DNA from: Leptodontidium sp. MPI-SDFR-AT-0119
Lineage: Eukaryota; Ascomycota; Leotiomycetes; Helotiales; Leptodontidiaceae
Direction: 5' to 3'
Assembly: GCA_020726505.1 (NCBI GenBank)
Contig: JAHLEZ010000017.1
Span: 806,001-870,000 of the forward strand
DNA: 64,000 nucleotides
A model generated the notes under the pieces. It searched no databases. It was given only the letters and a program-made list of their open reading frames with translations, and was not told the origin of the DNA. A program made the translations under genes and the position numbers. Below, piece by piece: positions 11,104 through 21,660 of this stretch (positions are counted from its first letter, which is position 1; every line of letters begins with the position of its first letter).

Positions 11104-11869
11104 GACTCAATGATCAATATACCATACCGAAACAGGAAATGTATAGCCACTGCGACTGTGCTGACATGTAAACTTCTTGGGGGGGCGGGCGGGTGGAATC
11201 GCTGGGGAAATTCGGCGTGAGGTGGTGGACAATATCGGGCGCTGTCCAAGTTTGGGATTGGTGGAATGTGCGGCTCAGTGTATGCACGCAACTTCATAAC
11301 CTTATGCCTTACCGGTTGCCTAACAACTTGACAATTAGATTGGCTCAGTTTTCGTTAGGCACCATTCATATACATTTTCGATCCTTAATTCAGGGTATAC
11401 AGGTTTTGAGGCTGCATCAGTAGCCCGGCTCGTGAGTGGGCTTAGAAACGATCCTTAAGAAGGCAGGGCTGTGCCCGTTACCGTCGTAGATTTTTGATCT
11501 TCTCGTAAAATCTATATCCCCTGGACGGTTGTGTCGCCCTGCTTTCACACCGGAGATTGTGTACGACTTTCGGCAAGGCTAAACACTATTTTGTGCAACT
11601 CCTTCCGCTGTAAGAGCAACCCCAATTCCCTTCACGAGCAATTGGGTTGCAGTCAACACAGTGCTGACGCTGCGACTCGAAAATTTGCAACACGGAAGTC
11701 ACATTGGACAACTTCAAGCCTAGATCACCGACTGTTGAGAACTCTTGGTTCTGTGGCAGTTGGGTGTCCTTCGAGCTTCCCATTGGCTTGTTTCTGGCGT
11801 TGTCTCTGAAACCTGGGCGAACTTCGCTACCCGAAAAATCTCACATCCATATCCGAAGACATCGCAAGA
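11104..11869. other. Intergenic, promoter of second kinase
   Basis: Holds a G-rich tract at 11178-11191 (GGGGGGGCGGGCGGGTGG-like) shortly after the upstream stop codon. No gene, repeat or RNA recognised. Confidence 0.5.
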
Positions 11870-13677
11870 ATGGCTAGCCCAAGCGAACAGCTAAGAGAGG
11901 CAATTATGAACGAGATACACGAGTGGCCCCCTGGAGAGTTCCGTTACTTCATACCGTATTCCACTATCGAGAATCATGTTGTACGAGACTCAGTATTGGA
12001 TATCTTGAAGCACCACCTCAAAGACGAATCCGATGAAGATATCCTCCACTACACGAGATTAATTCTTTCAACCTCCATAAAACTTTTTACGATCGTGTTG
12101 TGTGCACCAAACATTAAATTCCCTCTTCTTAGGGAACTTTTGAAAGAGGGCATTAGCGACGAAAATCTTCCACTCAGCAGAATCGAGACGAAGCCGAGCA
12201 GCCACAACGAATATCGTCTAGGAAAGGCTGGTCACCACCTATGCACAAAAGCTGCTCATGAGGATTGTGGTATTAAGTCATTACTGTGCCTTAGCAAGAC
12301 AGGAGTCAAAGATCTTTGCGGCAGTCAATGGCCTGCACTCGCCCCAGTCTTCAAAGGAGTCCCCGATGACATCGTTCATTACGACTTCGAAGTCGGAACT
12401 ATTTTACCGTATTTGGAAGATTGGGAGGGAGCAAATCTCAGAGCAGGCGGGTTTGGTGAAGTGTGGAAAGTCAGGATACATCCAGCACATCAAAAGCTAT
12501 TGTGTCCCTCAGATCCAAAGGTGAGCCGTCTAATATCTGCCGCTAACATTTTGACATGGTCTTCTGTATAGACTAACTCGTGCAGGGCCTACTCCTAGCT
12601 ATCAAACGCCTGTTTCCAAACGGTGACTACGAGAAGACTTTCCAGCTGGAAGTAGGGATGCTCAAAGCCCTGAATGGTTATCACCACAAGCATATTGTCA
12701 AGTTGCTTGCGACTTACAAGTTCAAAGAAAGGTATCATTTGTTTTTCCCATTAGCATCTGGTAACCTCAGGGAACATTGGGACATCATCGGCATGCCATT
12801 TTGGAACCGGTCGACGTATCTCTGGGTACTGACGCAGCTGAAAGGCCTTGTTTCTGCATTGAATATTATTCACAACTTCGAGACTGGCCTGACATCAATA
12901 AAGCCTGACGTTCCGAACGCTGGAACCAGCTACAGATCATCCTTCAGGGGGATTAATTTGCGAGTCGAGGGAGAGGAAGCAAAGTTTGGGCGTCACGGGG
13001 ACATCAAGCCAGAGAATATCCTGTGGATGAAAGACTCCGTTGATGACCCTGGGAGTCTTATGGTCGCTGATATGGGGCTTGGCCGCTTCCATCGCAAGGA
13101 ATCTAGATCGCGGGTTGATCCAAAGACAATAAATGGCTCTCCAACTTACGCTCCACCGGAGGTTACCTTGAACAAACCCGTTTCTAGAGCATATGATATC
13201 TGGAGTCTGGGGTGTGTCTTTGCCGAGTTCATTACATGGTTGCTCAAAGGACCGGACGGCTTGGCGAAATTTGGGACAAGAAGATTAGAGCTGGCTGAAG
13301 ATGGAATTAACGACGACACATTCTTCAGTATTAGAACCTCTGGCCTTGAAAGACTTCCTAAGATACGTCCTGGGGTCTTAAACTGGATCCGGGAGTTAGA
13401 ACATGACGAGCGATGCTCCGCTGTCATCAAAGAACTCCTGGTAGTGATCGAGTGGCACATGTTGTGTGTTGAACCTGGGAATCGAATCTCTGCGAAAGAC
13501 CTGGAGAAGAGTATCAAGTCAATGATTTGCAAAGCCACCGAAGACAGTACGTATCTACTGGGCTTAAAACACTCCGCAGCGGATGATAGGCAGGGCATTA
13601 AAATGCCAACAGGACTTTCTGATGAAGTCAACGGGTCTGAAGTGCCTGTCATAGAGGTCAATTATCCGTCAACTTGA
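11870..13677 (+). CDS. Fungal protein kinase-like protein with DMG in place of DFG
   Basis: Exons 11870-12520 and 12586-13677 (580 aa); the intron ends CTAACTCGTGCAG. The N-terminal 190 residues are a helical region of unknown function ending HYDFEVGTILPYLEDWE, matching the first kinase. The kinase domain follows: GGFGEVWKVRI, the invariant Lys in LAIKRLF (first codons after the intron), KHIVKLLATYKF, HGDIKPENIL (HGD variant) and VADMGLGRF where DFG is expected, then SPTYAPPEVTL and SRAYDIWSLGC. DMG may alter Mg2+ coordination or DFG-in/out switching, but Asp is kept, so activity is possible. A conserved insert before the catalytic loop (about 12890-12990) is also present in the first paralog at the same place. 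Function unknown; with the CorA-like gene it forms a kinase/membrane-protein/kinase array. Confidence 0.85.
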
Positions 13678-14306
13678 CGTCTAGAGATCCTGATGATGAA
13701 ACAGCTGGAAACATTCTGGAAGGCTAATTTGAGGTACGGAATGCGGACTTTAACACATAAATCTCAGATCATATTTGATATATTATTTTGTTAAGTTCAT
13801 GTAGGTTTTAGGAATGTAGCAAGGATTATTTATTCTATCGCCGTTTAGTTGTTGTTCTCAGCGACAGTTTCCGCTTTCTCCTTCAGTCTTGCTTCTAGAT
13901 ATAATGGAAAATCAATGAAGAACAGAACTTTGCTCCAAGGAACGGCACAAAAATACCAAACAGTGTTAAAATTGTATTCGCCTCTCTGAAAAAAGTCCAA
14001 GGAGATGTTCAGCTCAGAGCCTAGCCGGGTGCCAGCCCCACGCATCCATGAGCATGACTGGCACTATGATTCGCTCAAAGCACTATGCTTTTCAAAAGCA
14101 CATAGACGCCCCTGCCTCGGTCTGCCTTGTAAGCCAGTCGCCACAGCCCACCACACTTCTTGCTTTAAAACAGCCCACCCCCCCTTTGAATTGCTCTGCA
14201 TCCTCCTATATATCGAGCCTCAATGGATTCAACACGACATCAATCCCATCTAGAAGACTGGCAACAAGTTCACAGCAACGACCAAACTCCAGATTTCAAC
14301 TCAACA
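13678..14306. other. Intergenic, 3' of kinase and promoter of small gene
   Basis: AT-rich 3' flank followed by a TATATAT element at about 14207-14213, which lies about 95 nt before the preferred ATG at 14307 and only about 10 nt before an alternative ATG at 14223. No other feature seen. Confidence 0.45.
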
Positions 14307-14550
14307 ATGTCTTCAAGATCGACACATCCGACAACCGTAGACTCCTATTTGAAGCCTCATATCCTTCCAACTCCTTACATCGATCGGAAAAAGCTCTTGT
14401 CGGCACTCAAGACGCGATATGGGCCCGATTTCAGAGTCGAGGTAAGTTGTCCCTCAAATGGTTTAGTGGACGTAGAAATTAAAAACGCAACAGTTACGTT
14501 TGAACCAGTACACGATCTTCATTCCTGATGATTTGGATGAGGTTGATTGA
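14307..14550 (+). CDS. Small hypothetical protein (63 aa), two exons
   Basis: Exons 14307-14441 and 14494-14550, joined in phase by a 52-nt intron GTAAGT...CAACAG. I prefer ATG 14307 (CAACAATGTC context and downstream of a TATA element); an in-frame ATG at 14223 would give 91 aa. The C-terminal third is the most protein-like part: IDRKKLLSALKTRYG followed across the splice by VELRLNQYTIFIPDDLDEVD. No signal peptide, cysteines or membrane segment. I do not recognise a family. The splice removes an otherwise garbled reading-frame end, and the join makes a sensible amphipathic/acidic C-terminus, which is the main support for it being real. Confidence 0.5.
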
Positions 14551-16189
14551 TCTTCCTTCCACTGAGCCCTGTCACCGCTGACAAGTTTAGAACGAAATGA
14601 TACGGCTCTACAGCGCGCAAAGAAGCAGCTAGGAAGTAGAGAGCAGGGCAGAGAGGAATCGCGCTATAGTTGCAGTTGGCACTCTGGAAAGACCATTGTA
14701 TCGATTAAAATAGATTGTGAAAAGCGCAAATGCGCTTCCTTGCGATGACTTCTCTGATGATAGCCAGATTCGAGGCTAAATCAGGACAAAGATCATTCAG
14801 AATCCGTTACATTCCATGCTTCTCATCATTTTCAACTCTCTGATTTCATTCTGCAACTGGAACCGTTTTGCTATTCAGTACTGCCACGATTGTTGTCTTT
14901 TCTTGAAATTTTTCAATGTGGCGGTGAAAGCTGCAGTGGAAATTTTCTCATGCGGCCAGTAACTTTACCTCCCGATTCTGCTATACGGTTCCGTATTTGC
15001 GTAACGTGAGAAGTCTACCTGAGCAAGATGGCATCGCCATGCATGGAAAGATTCTGGACGGCTTGTTGCAAAAGGACTCAAGAGTGCGCTGGAAGAGTGC
15101 TTCGAGCGTTTGATTGGATAAAATCGACAAGTATCCGCCAACTGTGCTATCAAGGGCTTCCGGGACAACTGGAGACTGAGACTTCTTGAAGGTCGTCACT
15201 ATTTGTGGATGTTCCGAGCAGCACTGCATGTGTCCAACCTCTAGAAGGTACTTGAGATGTGATAAGGTTGCGTCTAGTCGCGATATTATGGACTCGGGAC
15301 GCATTGCTGCCCGAGCCAGCCTGAACAAGGCATGTGGAGCCAACAAACATCGAACGTCGCCGAATTGGATTTCATTTGCCTACTAGAGCCTATAATAGGA
15401 CTTGTAACAAAATAACAAGGAGTAATCAGTTAGGAGATTTCCTCCAATGCCTCCCTGAATAAAAGGGGGGGCGGGGCTTCATGGCCGTCTTAAGACTCGT
15501 GCTACATCGCTAAACTTTGTCGAATCGTGATTTAAAATGTTTGGATAAACACTCCATTACTTCTATTTCTAAATGTGCCTAGAATGTCTTGAGCCGAGTG
15601 TTTAAACTGCATTAGCTTTCAATAGAGGTGTCTAGTGAATCATTTTGTCTTGTGCTGAAAGCGGAAACGTTCATTGATTCTGTGTCTTGAGGTGACGATG
15701 CTTCTATCCATATCTCCTGGAAACATTGGCCGTTGAAAGTATGGCATGCGAGTCGTATTCGGTGTTTCTGTTCCTGCATAGCCACGTATACAGCCGACTG
15801 GGCGGCACATGATCATGAACACGTCCTCACTAAGAGAAGAACAAGCCTGCGCATCCTGAAGGTGTGGCTCTAGAAAGACATGAGTACATGTTGAGATGGA
15901 CTACCGTACGTTATTGAAATGCGCTTTGTGCCACTTAAGGCGCACCTCGGGCTCGACACTCGGCCTCTTGGTGCCGAGATTCTGGCTGTGCATGAATTTG
16001 ATGCATGGTAAGAATTCCATGCTTCATATACGAACTGTACAGCCTGTTCGTGCCAAGACTCGAAATATCATGCTATTACAAGGTCCACCAGAGGCTGTGC
16101 GCGACTTTCTTTTGGAGGTAATTCTCAGGGTCAATAGCATTCCCATGAGCTTCTTTACAGCCTATTACAGCGTAGCATAAGAATCGTCG
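14551..16189. other. Intergenic approach to a repeat island
   Basis: About 1.6 kb without a supported gene. Two frames (14981-15346 minus, 121 codons; 15896-16180 plus, 94 codons) are open but have no recognisable domain and no clear splice continuation; they may be fragments of decayed genes. There is a short G run at 15464-15475. Confidence 0.4.
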
Positions 16190-16545
16190 ATCCGTCCTAT
16201 ACGTGTTTTGACCCCCTACCCCCTACCTTTTTTTGCCTAAGGCTCTAGTATTAAGAGAAGTAAATAAATAACACTTCCTACTATAAAGCTATATTCAGCT
16301 TTCACAATATTTAATTCTTACTTAATTCAAGGTCTGGTACCTCGATCTTCAAAATACCCTTAAAAACCTTAGATATTCTCTATTCATATTAACCCGTTCC
16401 CATCAAAATAGCAACTCCTCAAGAAGTAATTATTATTACTTCTTCTCCTCCTCTTTCCCTAATAGCTAGACCATTACGAATAAGGCTTTCCGCACGTCCT
16501 CCGCGTATCGTCACTCCTATACCTTTATAGTATAATTCAGATGAG

Positions 16546-16846
16546 TGTTACGGCCTACGATGCGCTCGTATTCTAACCGACACGGGCTCGTAGCATCGCT
16601 GGCTATGCGACGGCGCTAAGCCTAATGGGGAAGACTAAGTGGCGAGCATGCGACATGTTGATGTGAATGGCGTTCGACTACGCTAGGCCCTATTAGGAGG
16701 GTCCTTCATATATTTATACTCGAGCTCTCTCTTATAGAGAGCTTTCCTTTCCTCCTTGTCTTTTCTTCTCGATTCTGAGCGTAGCATTAGGCCCAAATAC
16801 AAAGCTAGAGTCTACTCGCCGTATCAACCTCCTGCCAGCCGTAACA
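16546..16846. mobile_element. Solo LTR of a retrotransposon with 5-bp target duplication
   Basis: A 301-bp unit starts TGTTACGGC and ends GCCGTAACA, a perfect 9-bp terminal inverted repeat with the canonical TG...CA ends of LTRs. It is flanked on both sides by ATGAG (16541-16545 and 16847-16851), a 5-bp target-site duplication. Inside are a promoter-like TATATTTATA and a CT-rich leader (about 16706-16770). No internal retrotransposon sequence adjoins it, so it is a solo LTR left by recombination between two LTRs. It looks less decayed than the flanks, so it is probably younger. Confidence 0.85.
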
Positions 16847-17419
16847 ATGAGGATACGATAGCCTATAAGTCCGGCACAGAGCCTCCAAGTACGCCTTTAA
16901 ATTAGGTCTACTATTTTCTCTCTTATACTAATCGAGCCAAAATTTATGGTTAGCGTGAGTGGGAGAAGACACCTTGTAGTCGCCACCTAATTAAACTTAA
17001 TACAAATGCTAAGTAAATTAGTTGTTCTATTACAACAGTAGGACTAGCATGCCATAGCCCAATTACACTAAAGAAACGACTACGGACTGGTCGAAAGTCT
17101 AAATTTAACTTCTGGCATAAAAAGCGTCTTCTTAATACTCTTACTTCTAGTTCTATGGCTGTCTAGAGAATAACTTTTCCTCAACTTATCCCTTCCACAC
17201 TCAAATGGCACCTTTTGTTGATGCACTCAAGAGTGGAGCTCCAAGATCACTAGAGCTATAACTGTAGGTAAGATCACCAGAAATAAATAAGGTTCCACCG
17301 GCGAAATGAAGCCATATTTGCTGCCCAAAGCTCAAGAAAGTAAAGCAATTCGCATTTAATATAAAATTCCAAGAGGGACTACTAAAAATGACTAAAAACA
17401 TGAAAATTACTACAAAAAT

Positions 17420-18130
17420 CAATACATATAGTATACTTTAAAGCATCCCGAGCAGAGAGGTAAGGAACACTCGCCACAACTCTTCCGTGTCTTCCACACT
17501 TCTTTTTTATCTAACTCTCCCTTAGAGGCCTTAAATCGACAATAATAACACTACGATTTCTCGTTGTGACCTTATATAACGTGATGGCCAGCCGTATATT
17601 TCACAATATTCGGCGTGATTAGCTTACTGCTTTAGTAGACTTAAAAAGGGCTATTCCGACGAGATGCTAGTACTTTAGCGCCAATAAAGTCTTCGACTAA
17701 AATCTCCCTAAAATGCCGATGAGAACGTTACCACTTATACTGTCGACCGACTACCCTTAATTCTAGATCCTATCTTTATAACAAGAACACGTTAATAATA
17801 GCACAATCGAGGAGCCAAAAGAAGTAAGGAAGCCAGTTACGTACTATTGCTTACCTAGTGATAAACTCAGGTCTTAGCTAGTCTACGCGATCTACACTAT
17901 TTATGTTATAATTATATTCGTCGGTCGGGATAATAACTAAGAGGGCAAGCCGACTAGTAAAAAAGCGCTGAATCTGCTTCTTTATAAGGAATTCGAGTTA
18001 ATCTTTAGGCGCAGGTATCGCCACAAAATCCTCCGAGCTCTGTGCCGCAGCCTTAAAAGACTCCTTATCCGTCGCTAACGGCCACAAGAAACTGGCATCG
18101 ATTAGCAATGAGGGGTACAGTCCCGAAAAC
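17420..18130 (-). pseudogene. piggyBac-type transposase relic (RIP-inactivated)
   Basis: Translating the minus strand through stops gives piggyBac landmarks in order: NYNINSVDRVD-stop-LR (about 17913-17870), matching the N-x-x-D-x-x-D-Q-L motif of the catalytic region; then WLPYFFWLLDCAIIN (about 17838-17790); then SHRHFREILVED; and a Cys-rich end with CYYC, CGEC and PLCSGCF about 17530-17435, like the zinc-binding C-terminal domain. The stop in the first motif is TAG where CAG (Gln) is expected, the precise change RIP makes. Many further stops lie in the frame, so the gene is dead. The catalytic N-terminal part is not recognisable. Confidence 0.65.
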
Positions 18131-18767
18131 ATACAATATGCCTCTAACATCTAATATCCCTATGACTGTAAGCCGGACTATTATCTCTAAAAAATTTCAT
18201 ACCTTATTTCGAGGCCCAGATAAACATAAAAAATAAAAAACTTTAAAAGCTCGTTACGTTCTAACTAAAGAGATATAATTTACGATTAAGTTAAGGATGT
18301 GTCTTATATACTATAATATCTTTAATTTAAGGCTGAATTTATATGTTTTAGTTACTGCCACGAGTTTAGTATTATCATTCGGCGTATTATTAAAAACGAA
18401 GTAGTTGGACTACTTTTCGTGCTCAGTCTATTTCTAGGCCATTTTACCTAGACACCTTAAGTCTCTATATCCCTCTAAGTCTGACTGCTCTCAGTTTATT
18501 GGGTCTCTAATCCGATTCTTGTTGGGGTCTTCCTGTTGGACAGCCTCCGAGGCTGATGAGGCGAGGACCACAGCCTCACCGGCCAAACAAGGCCATTGGG
18601 CCGCTTCCCTCGACCCTCGCAAATAATATCAAGACCAGCAGCATGATTTATAGTTTAAGTAGGCCACTTGTCACCTGCTCAATGTTCATACTTGGGCCTG
18701 TTTTTGATATTGTTTTGTTCTTTTGTCTTCGGCTGAAAATTATCAGATTTCTTGCCTATCTTTCATC

Positions 18768-19817
18768 ATGCCAGCAGCGAATGTTACTGGGCTCGAGGGC
18801 GTTGCATCCAACATTACTTTTCTAGACCAATGCACTCTCGAACCTTATTCCCTAAATTATGCCAGCCTGAGATACATCCCTAATCTTGGAGCCAATGCCG
18901 CATTTGGAGGAATTTTCGTCATTTCCCTTGTAGCACAAATCATCCTATGGTTTTCGTACCGTACACACAGTTACACATTCTCCATGATTTGCGGCTTGAT
19001 ATTAGAGGTCGTCGGATACGCTTTCAGAATAGCGATGAGGAATCATATGTTTAAAGAAGGGCCATTCCTGATGTACGTTTCCCACCAAGTCCACGACATT
19101 TTCTGCCAAATGCTGATGCTCAGGAAGTCAAATCATCTGCATAACAATTGCCCCAGTATTTTTCACCTCCACGTTATACCTCACGCTTTCCAGAGTCATC
19201 GCCCACTACGGCATCTATAACTCCCGACTGTCACCCAAAGCTTACACAATAGGCTTCATCACCTCCGATTTCCTCGCGTTGGTCCTGCAATCTGCAAGTG
19301 GTGCAGTAGCCGAAACTGCAAACGATCGAGCCACTTCCAAAGCTTGGACTAACATCATGGTTGGCGGACTTGTATTCCAAGTTGCTAGCCAGGCAGTGTT
19401 CAGTGCCCTGGCCGCCGAATTCTTCTGGAAGGTCAAGGCGGATAGAAAACATATTCGTTCCACGAACTGGGCTTATGGCGTGCCTGAGAAACAAGCTGGT
19501 GATATTGACGGATTTGAAGACTTTCTTAAATGGTTTGTACTCTTATGCGTCTATATCGCTTAAGCCGGTACTAACTAGCTTAGCATGTACTTTTGAAACC
19601 GGTCTCCGGTCTCATCCTCGTCCGGTCTTGCTTCCATGTCGCTGAGCTTGTTGATGGCTTTCGCTCTAAACTCGCTAATGATGAAGTGCTGTTCATGACA
19701 CTTGAGGGTGGGATAATCATCCTTGCTATGCTCATATTGACGGTCTTCTATCCTGGGAGGTACTTTAGACGGGAGATGTGGAAGGAGAGTGGATGGAGTG
19801 GCTTGAGGAATGGATGA
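18768..19817 (+). CDS. RTA1-like seven-transmembrane protein
   Basis: Member of the fungal RTA1/RTM1/RSB1 family, plasma- or endomembrane proteins linked to lipid translocation and resistance to aminocholesterol or other toxicants. Exons 18768-19072, 19128-19536 and 19584-19817 (315 aa), close to the usual family length. Start ATG 18768 was chosen because it precedes the conserved extracellular N-terminus and first helix; an in-frame ATG at 18723 adds 15 unlikely residues. Splices were fixed by family fit: GPFLI|QIICITIAPVFF at the first junction, then LKWF|HVLLKPVSGLILVRS at the second, giving the typical RS-x-F-x-V-x-E block (RSCFHVAELVDG). Helices visible include AAFGGIFVISLVAQIILWF, APVFFTSTLYLTLSR, FLALVLQSASGAVA and GGIIILAMLILTVFYPG. 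It sits directly beside the transposon island. Confidence 0.88.
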
Positions 19818-20230
19818 AGCAGCCCTGAATTATGGAAAGTGGAGAGTGCTGGGAGCAGTGTTCATGGGACATATGAGAATGTTAGTCGACCTTGGCCACT
19901 GCAGCAGTAGCTGGATTGTGTTTTCAGAGTTGAGTTAAGGGCGAGATGCCTTGGTATGGAGTTAGGGTCTGGCGTTTGGGATGCTTGGAATGTTGGAAGT
20001 GCTCGATTGAGTCGGTCGTGTTAGTGATTTGTTTCTTGTTCCTTTCATGCTTATACCCATCAAGTACTCTCACCTTTAGCACACTCTCATACTAGCTAAA
20101 TCGTATTGAAAAGGAGAGCCTTGGTCGTTTCATGATAAGGTCAAGCGCGGGATCGTCAGATTTCTGTTTTGATATTCTGTCATATTATATCCAAGCAGAG
20201 TTCTATCAACCGAGGCCTATTTACAGCCAT
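19818..20230. other. Intergenic, tail-to-tail
   Basis: Three-prime flanks of the RTA1-like gene (plus) and the dehydrogenase (minus). Nothing else recognised. Confidence 0.5.
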
Positions 20231-21212
20231 TCAAACACTCTTGAGAGCTCCATTCTCAAAGTTCCAAACGACCTTGAAGCCTGCGTCCTTCTCAGAGAAC
20301 GGCCATCCAACAAGCCCGATGTTGAACTGCTGCCCCGCTTCAATCTCCTTGGATCTAGCCTTGAGTTCATCCACATCCCAATTCGACCACAGGAATTTGC
20401 TCTTCAAGAACTTCGCTTCGGGGCTAGCAAGCCAAACACCGAAGCTGGCTGGAAGAGAGACTAAGTCAAGATCAGCTTCATGATTCACGTCAAGGTGATG
20501 GCTCTCTTCGCTTACCGTCATCTTCAAAGCCAACAGCAGCGACGCCGCCAGCTTCCTTATTCATATCGGTATCCACCACGCCAGGTTGAACATGAAAGAC
20601 ACTGAGGTTCGGGTTTGCAAAGGCCACAGAATCCCAAAGTCGGAAGACAGCCAGCTTCGCGACGCTGTATGAAGCAAATCCGGGGCCGAAGTTGATATGT
20701 GCTGCAGACGAATTGATGTCAATGACGACTGCATCTGACGCTGCGAGTGGGAGGAAAGCTTGTGCCACATTCAATGATCCCTTAAGGTTGACATTGATTG
20801 CTTCGAGGAACTTTTCCGCATCGACATCCTTCACGGGATCCTGAGGTCCGATCATCGCCGCGTTACTGACTAGAACGTCGATCTTGCTATCTCCGACAAA
20901 TTTCGCGAATGCTGTGTCGACTTGGCTCTTGTTCGTGATATCGGTGGATGCAACGAAGATCTCGACGTTGGGGAACTTCTGCTGGATGGAAGCTTTGGTG
21001 TCGAGAAGAGGTTTCTCACGACGGCCGAGGAGTGCAATTCGAGAGGCACCTGCTTCGGCAAAGTACTGGGCGGTTCTTGCTCCAATGCCCGTACCGCCTC
21101 CTGTTATTACCACAATCTTTCCCTTGGCTGAAAGCTCAGGACGGCTAGGGGACAAGGATGGGTAAGTGTTGTCGTGCCATGTTGAAGTTGGTGATGGGAA
21201 AGGGGCGGCCAT
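20231..21212 (-). CDS. Short-chain dehydrogenase/reductase (SDR)
   Basis: NAD(P)-dependent oxidoreductase of the classical SDR type; substrate unknown. Exons 21212-20516 and 20460-20231 (308 aa). ATG 21212 gives MAAPFPSPTSTWHDNTYPS, the usual leader of fungal SDRs of this kind; an upstream in-frame ATG at 21326 would add an unlikely segment. Features: nucleotide-binding TGGGTGIG, acidic/basic LLGRR after beta 2 (Arg there suggests NADP), NAA in VSNAAMIGP, catalytic Ser in INSSAAH and YSVAK (the YxxxK pair), then HVQPGVVDTDM. The C-terminal exon supplies the substrate-lid part ending WNFENGALKSV. It is divergent from a C2HC/Zn2Cys6 regulator with 448 bp between starts, so the regulator may control it. 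Confidence 0.9.
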
Positions 21213-21660
21213 TCTGAAATTTTGGTCGATGTGAGTAATTATAAGAGAGGAATGTCTGTACTTCTTGATGAAGAACCTACATTTAAGCAAAGGACAGTAT
21301 CTTATATATGATCCAACTAGCAACATAGCGTCGGAGTACTTCAGTTTTGTGAGGGTTACTTGACAATCTCTTCACGAAAACATGTGGCGGAGAGTCTGAA
21401 CTGAAATTCCGATGACAAATCCACATTACAAGGAGACACGAGATTGCAGATCCAGGAAATTGAATGAGCAACACTATCTTCTACATTCGGCTCAGGTGTC
21501 GCTGGTGGATTCTTGGCATTTTACAAAATGTTCCGCCCGCTCGCCGCCAAATCGTCATGCTGACAAATGTGGCAACCCATCACATCCAGGACATGGACAT
21601 CACTCTCTCTCCACACAATATCCTTGGTAAAAGTACAATTCGCTCCGCTGTCAATCGAAA
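21213..21660. promoter_or_regulatory. Divergent promoter between SDR and Zn2Cys6 gene
   Basis: Shared upstream region of 448 bp. It contains CTCGCCGCCAAATCG (about 21538-21553), whose GCCGCCA core equals that of the motif repeated at 26.3, 28.8 and 30.9 kb, but the flanks differ, so I treat it as a weak match only. Confidence 0.4.

Larger units (their letters stand above)
16190..18490. repeat. RIP-degraded, AT-rich transposon island
   Basis: Base composition changes sharply here: abundant TA steps, TAG/TAA in all frames, almost no open frame above 70 codons, then an abrupt return to ordinary sequence near 18490-18550. This is the expected footprint of repeat-induced point mutation (C to T at CpA), which turns CAG and CGA into stops. 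Within it are a piggyBac-type transposase relic (minus, about 17420-18130) and a solo LTR (16546-16846) inserted into already repetitive sequence. The outer ends of the element could not be placed; no terminal inverted repeat was found by eye. Confidence 0.75.

Noticed and set aside
18556..18825. 89-codon frame upstream of the RTA1-like gene
   Set aside because: Overlaps the RTA1-like start in another frame and mainly covers promoter/UTR sequence.
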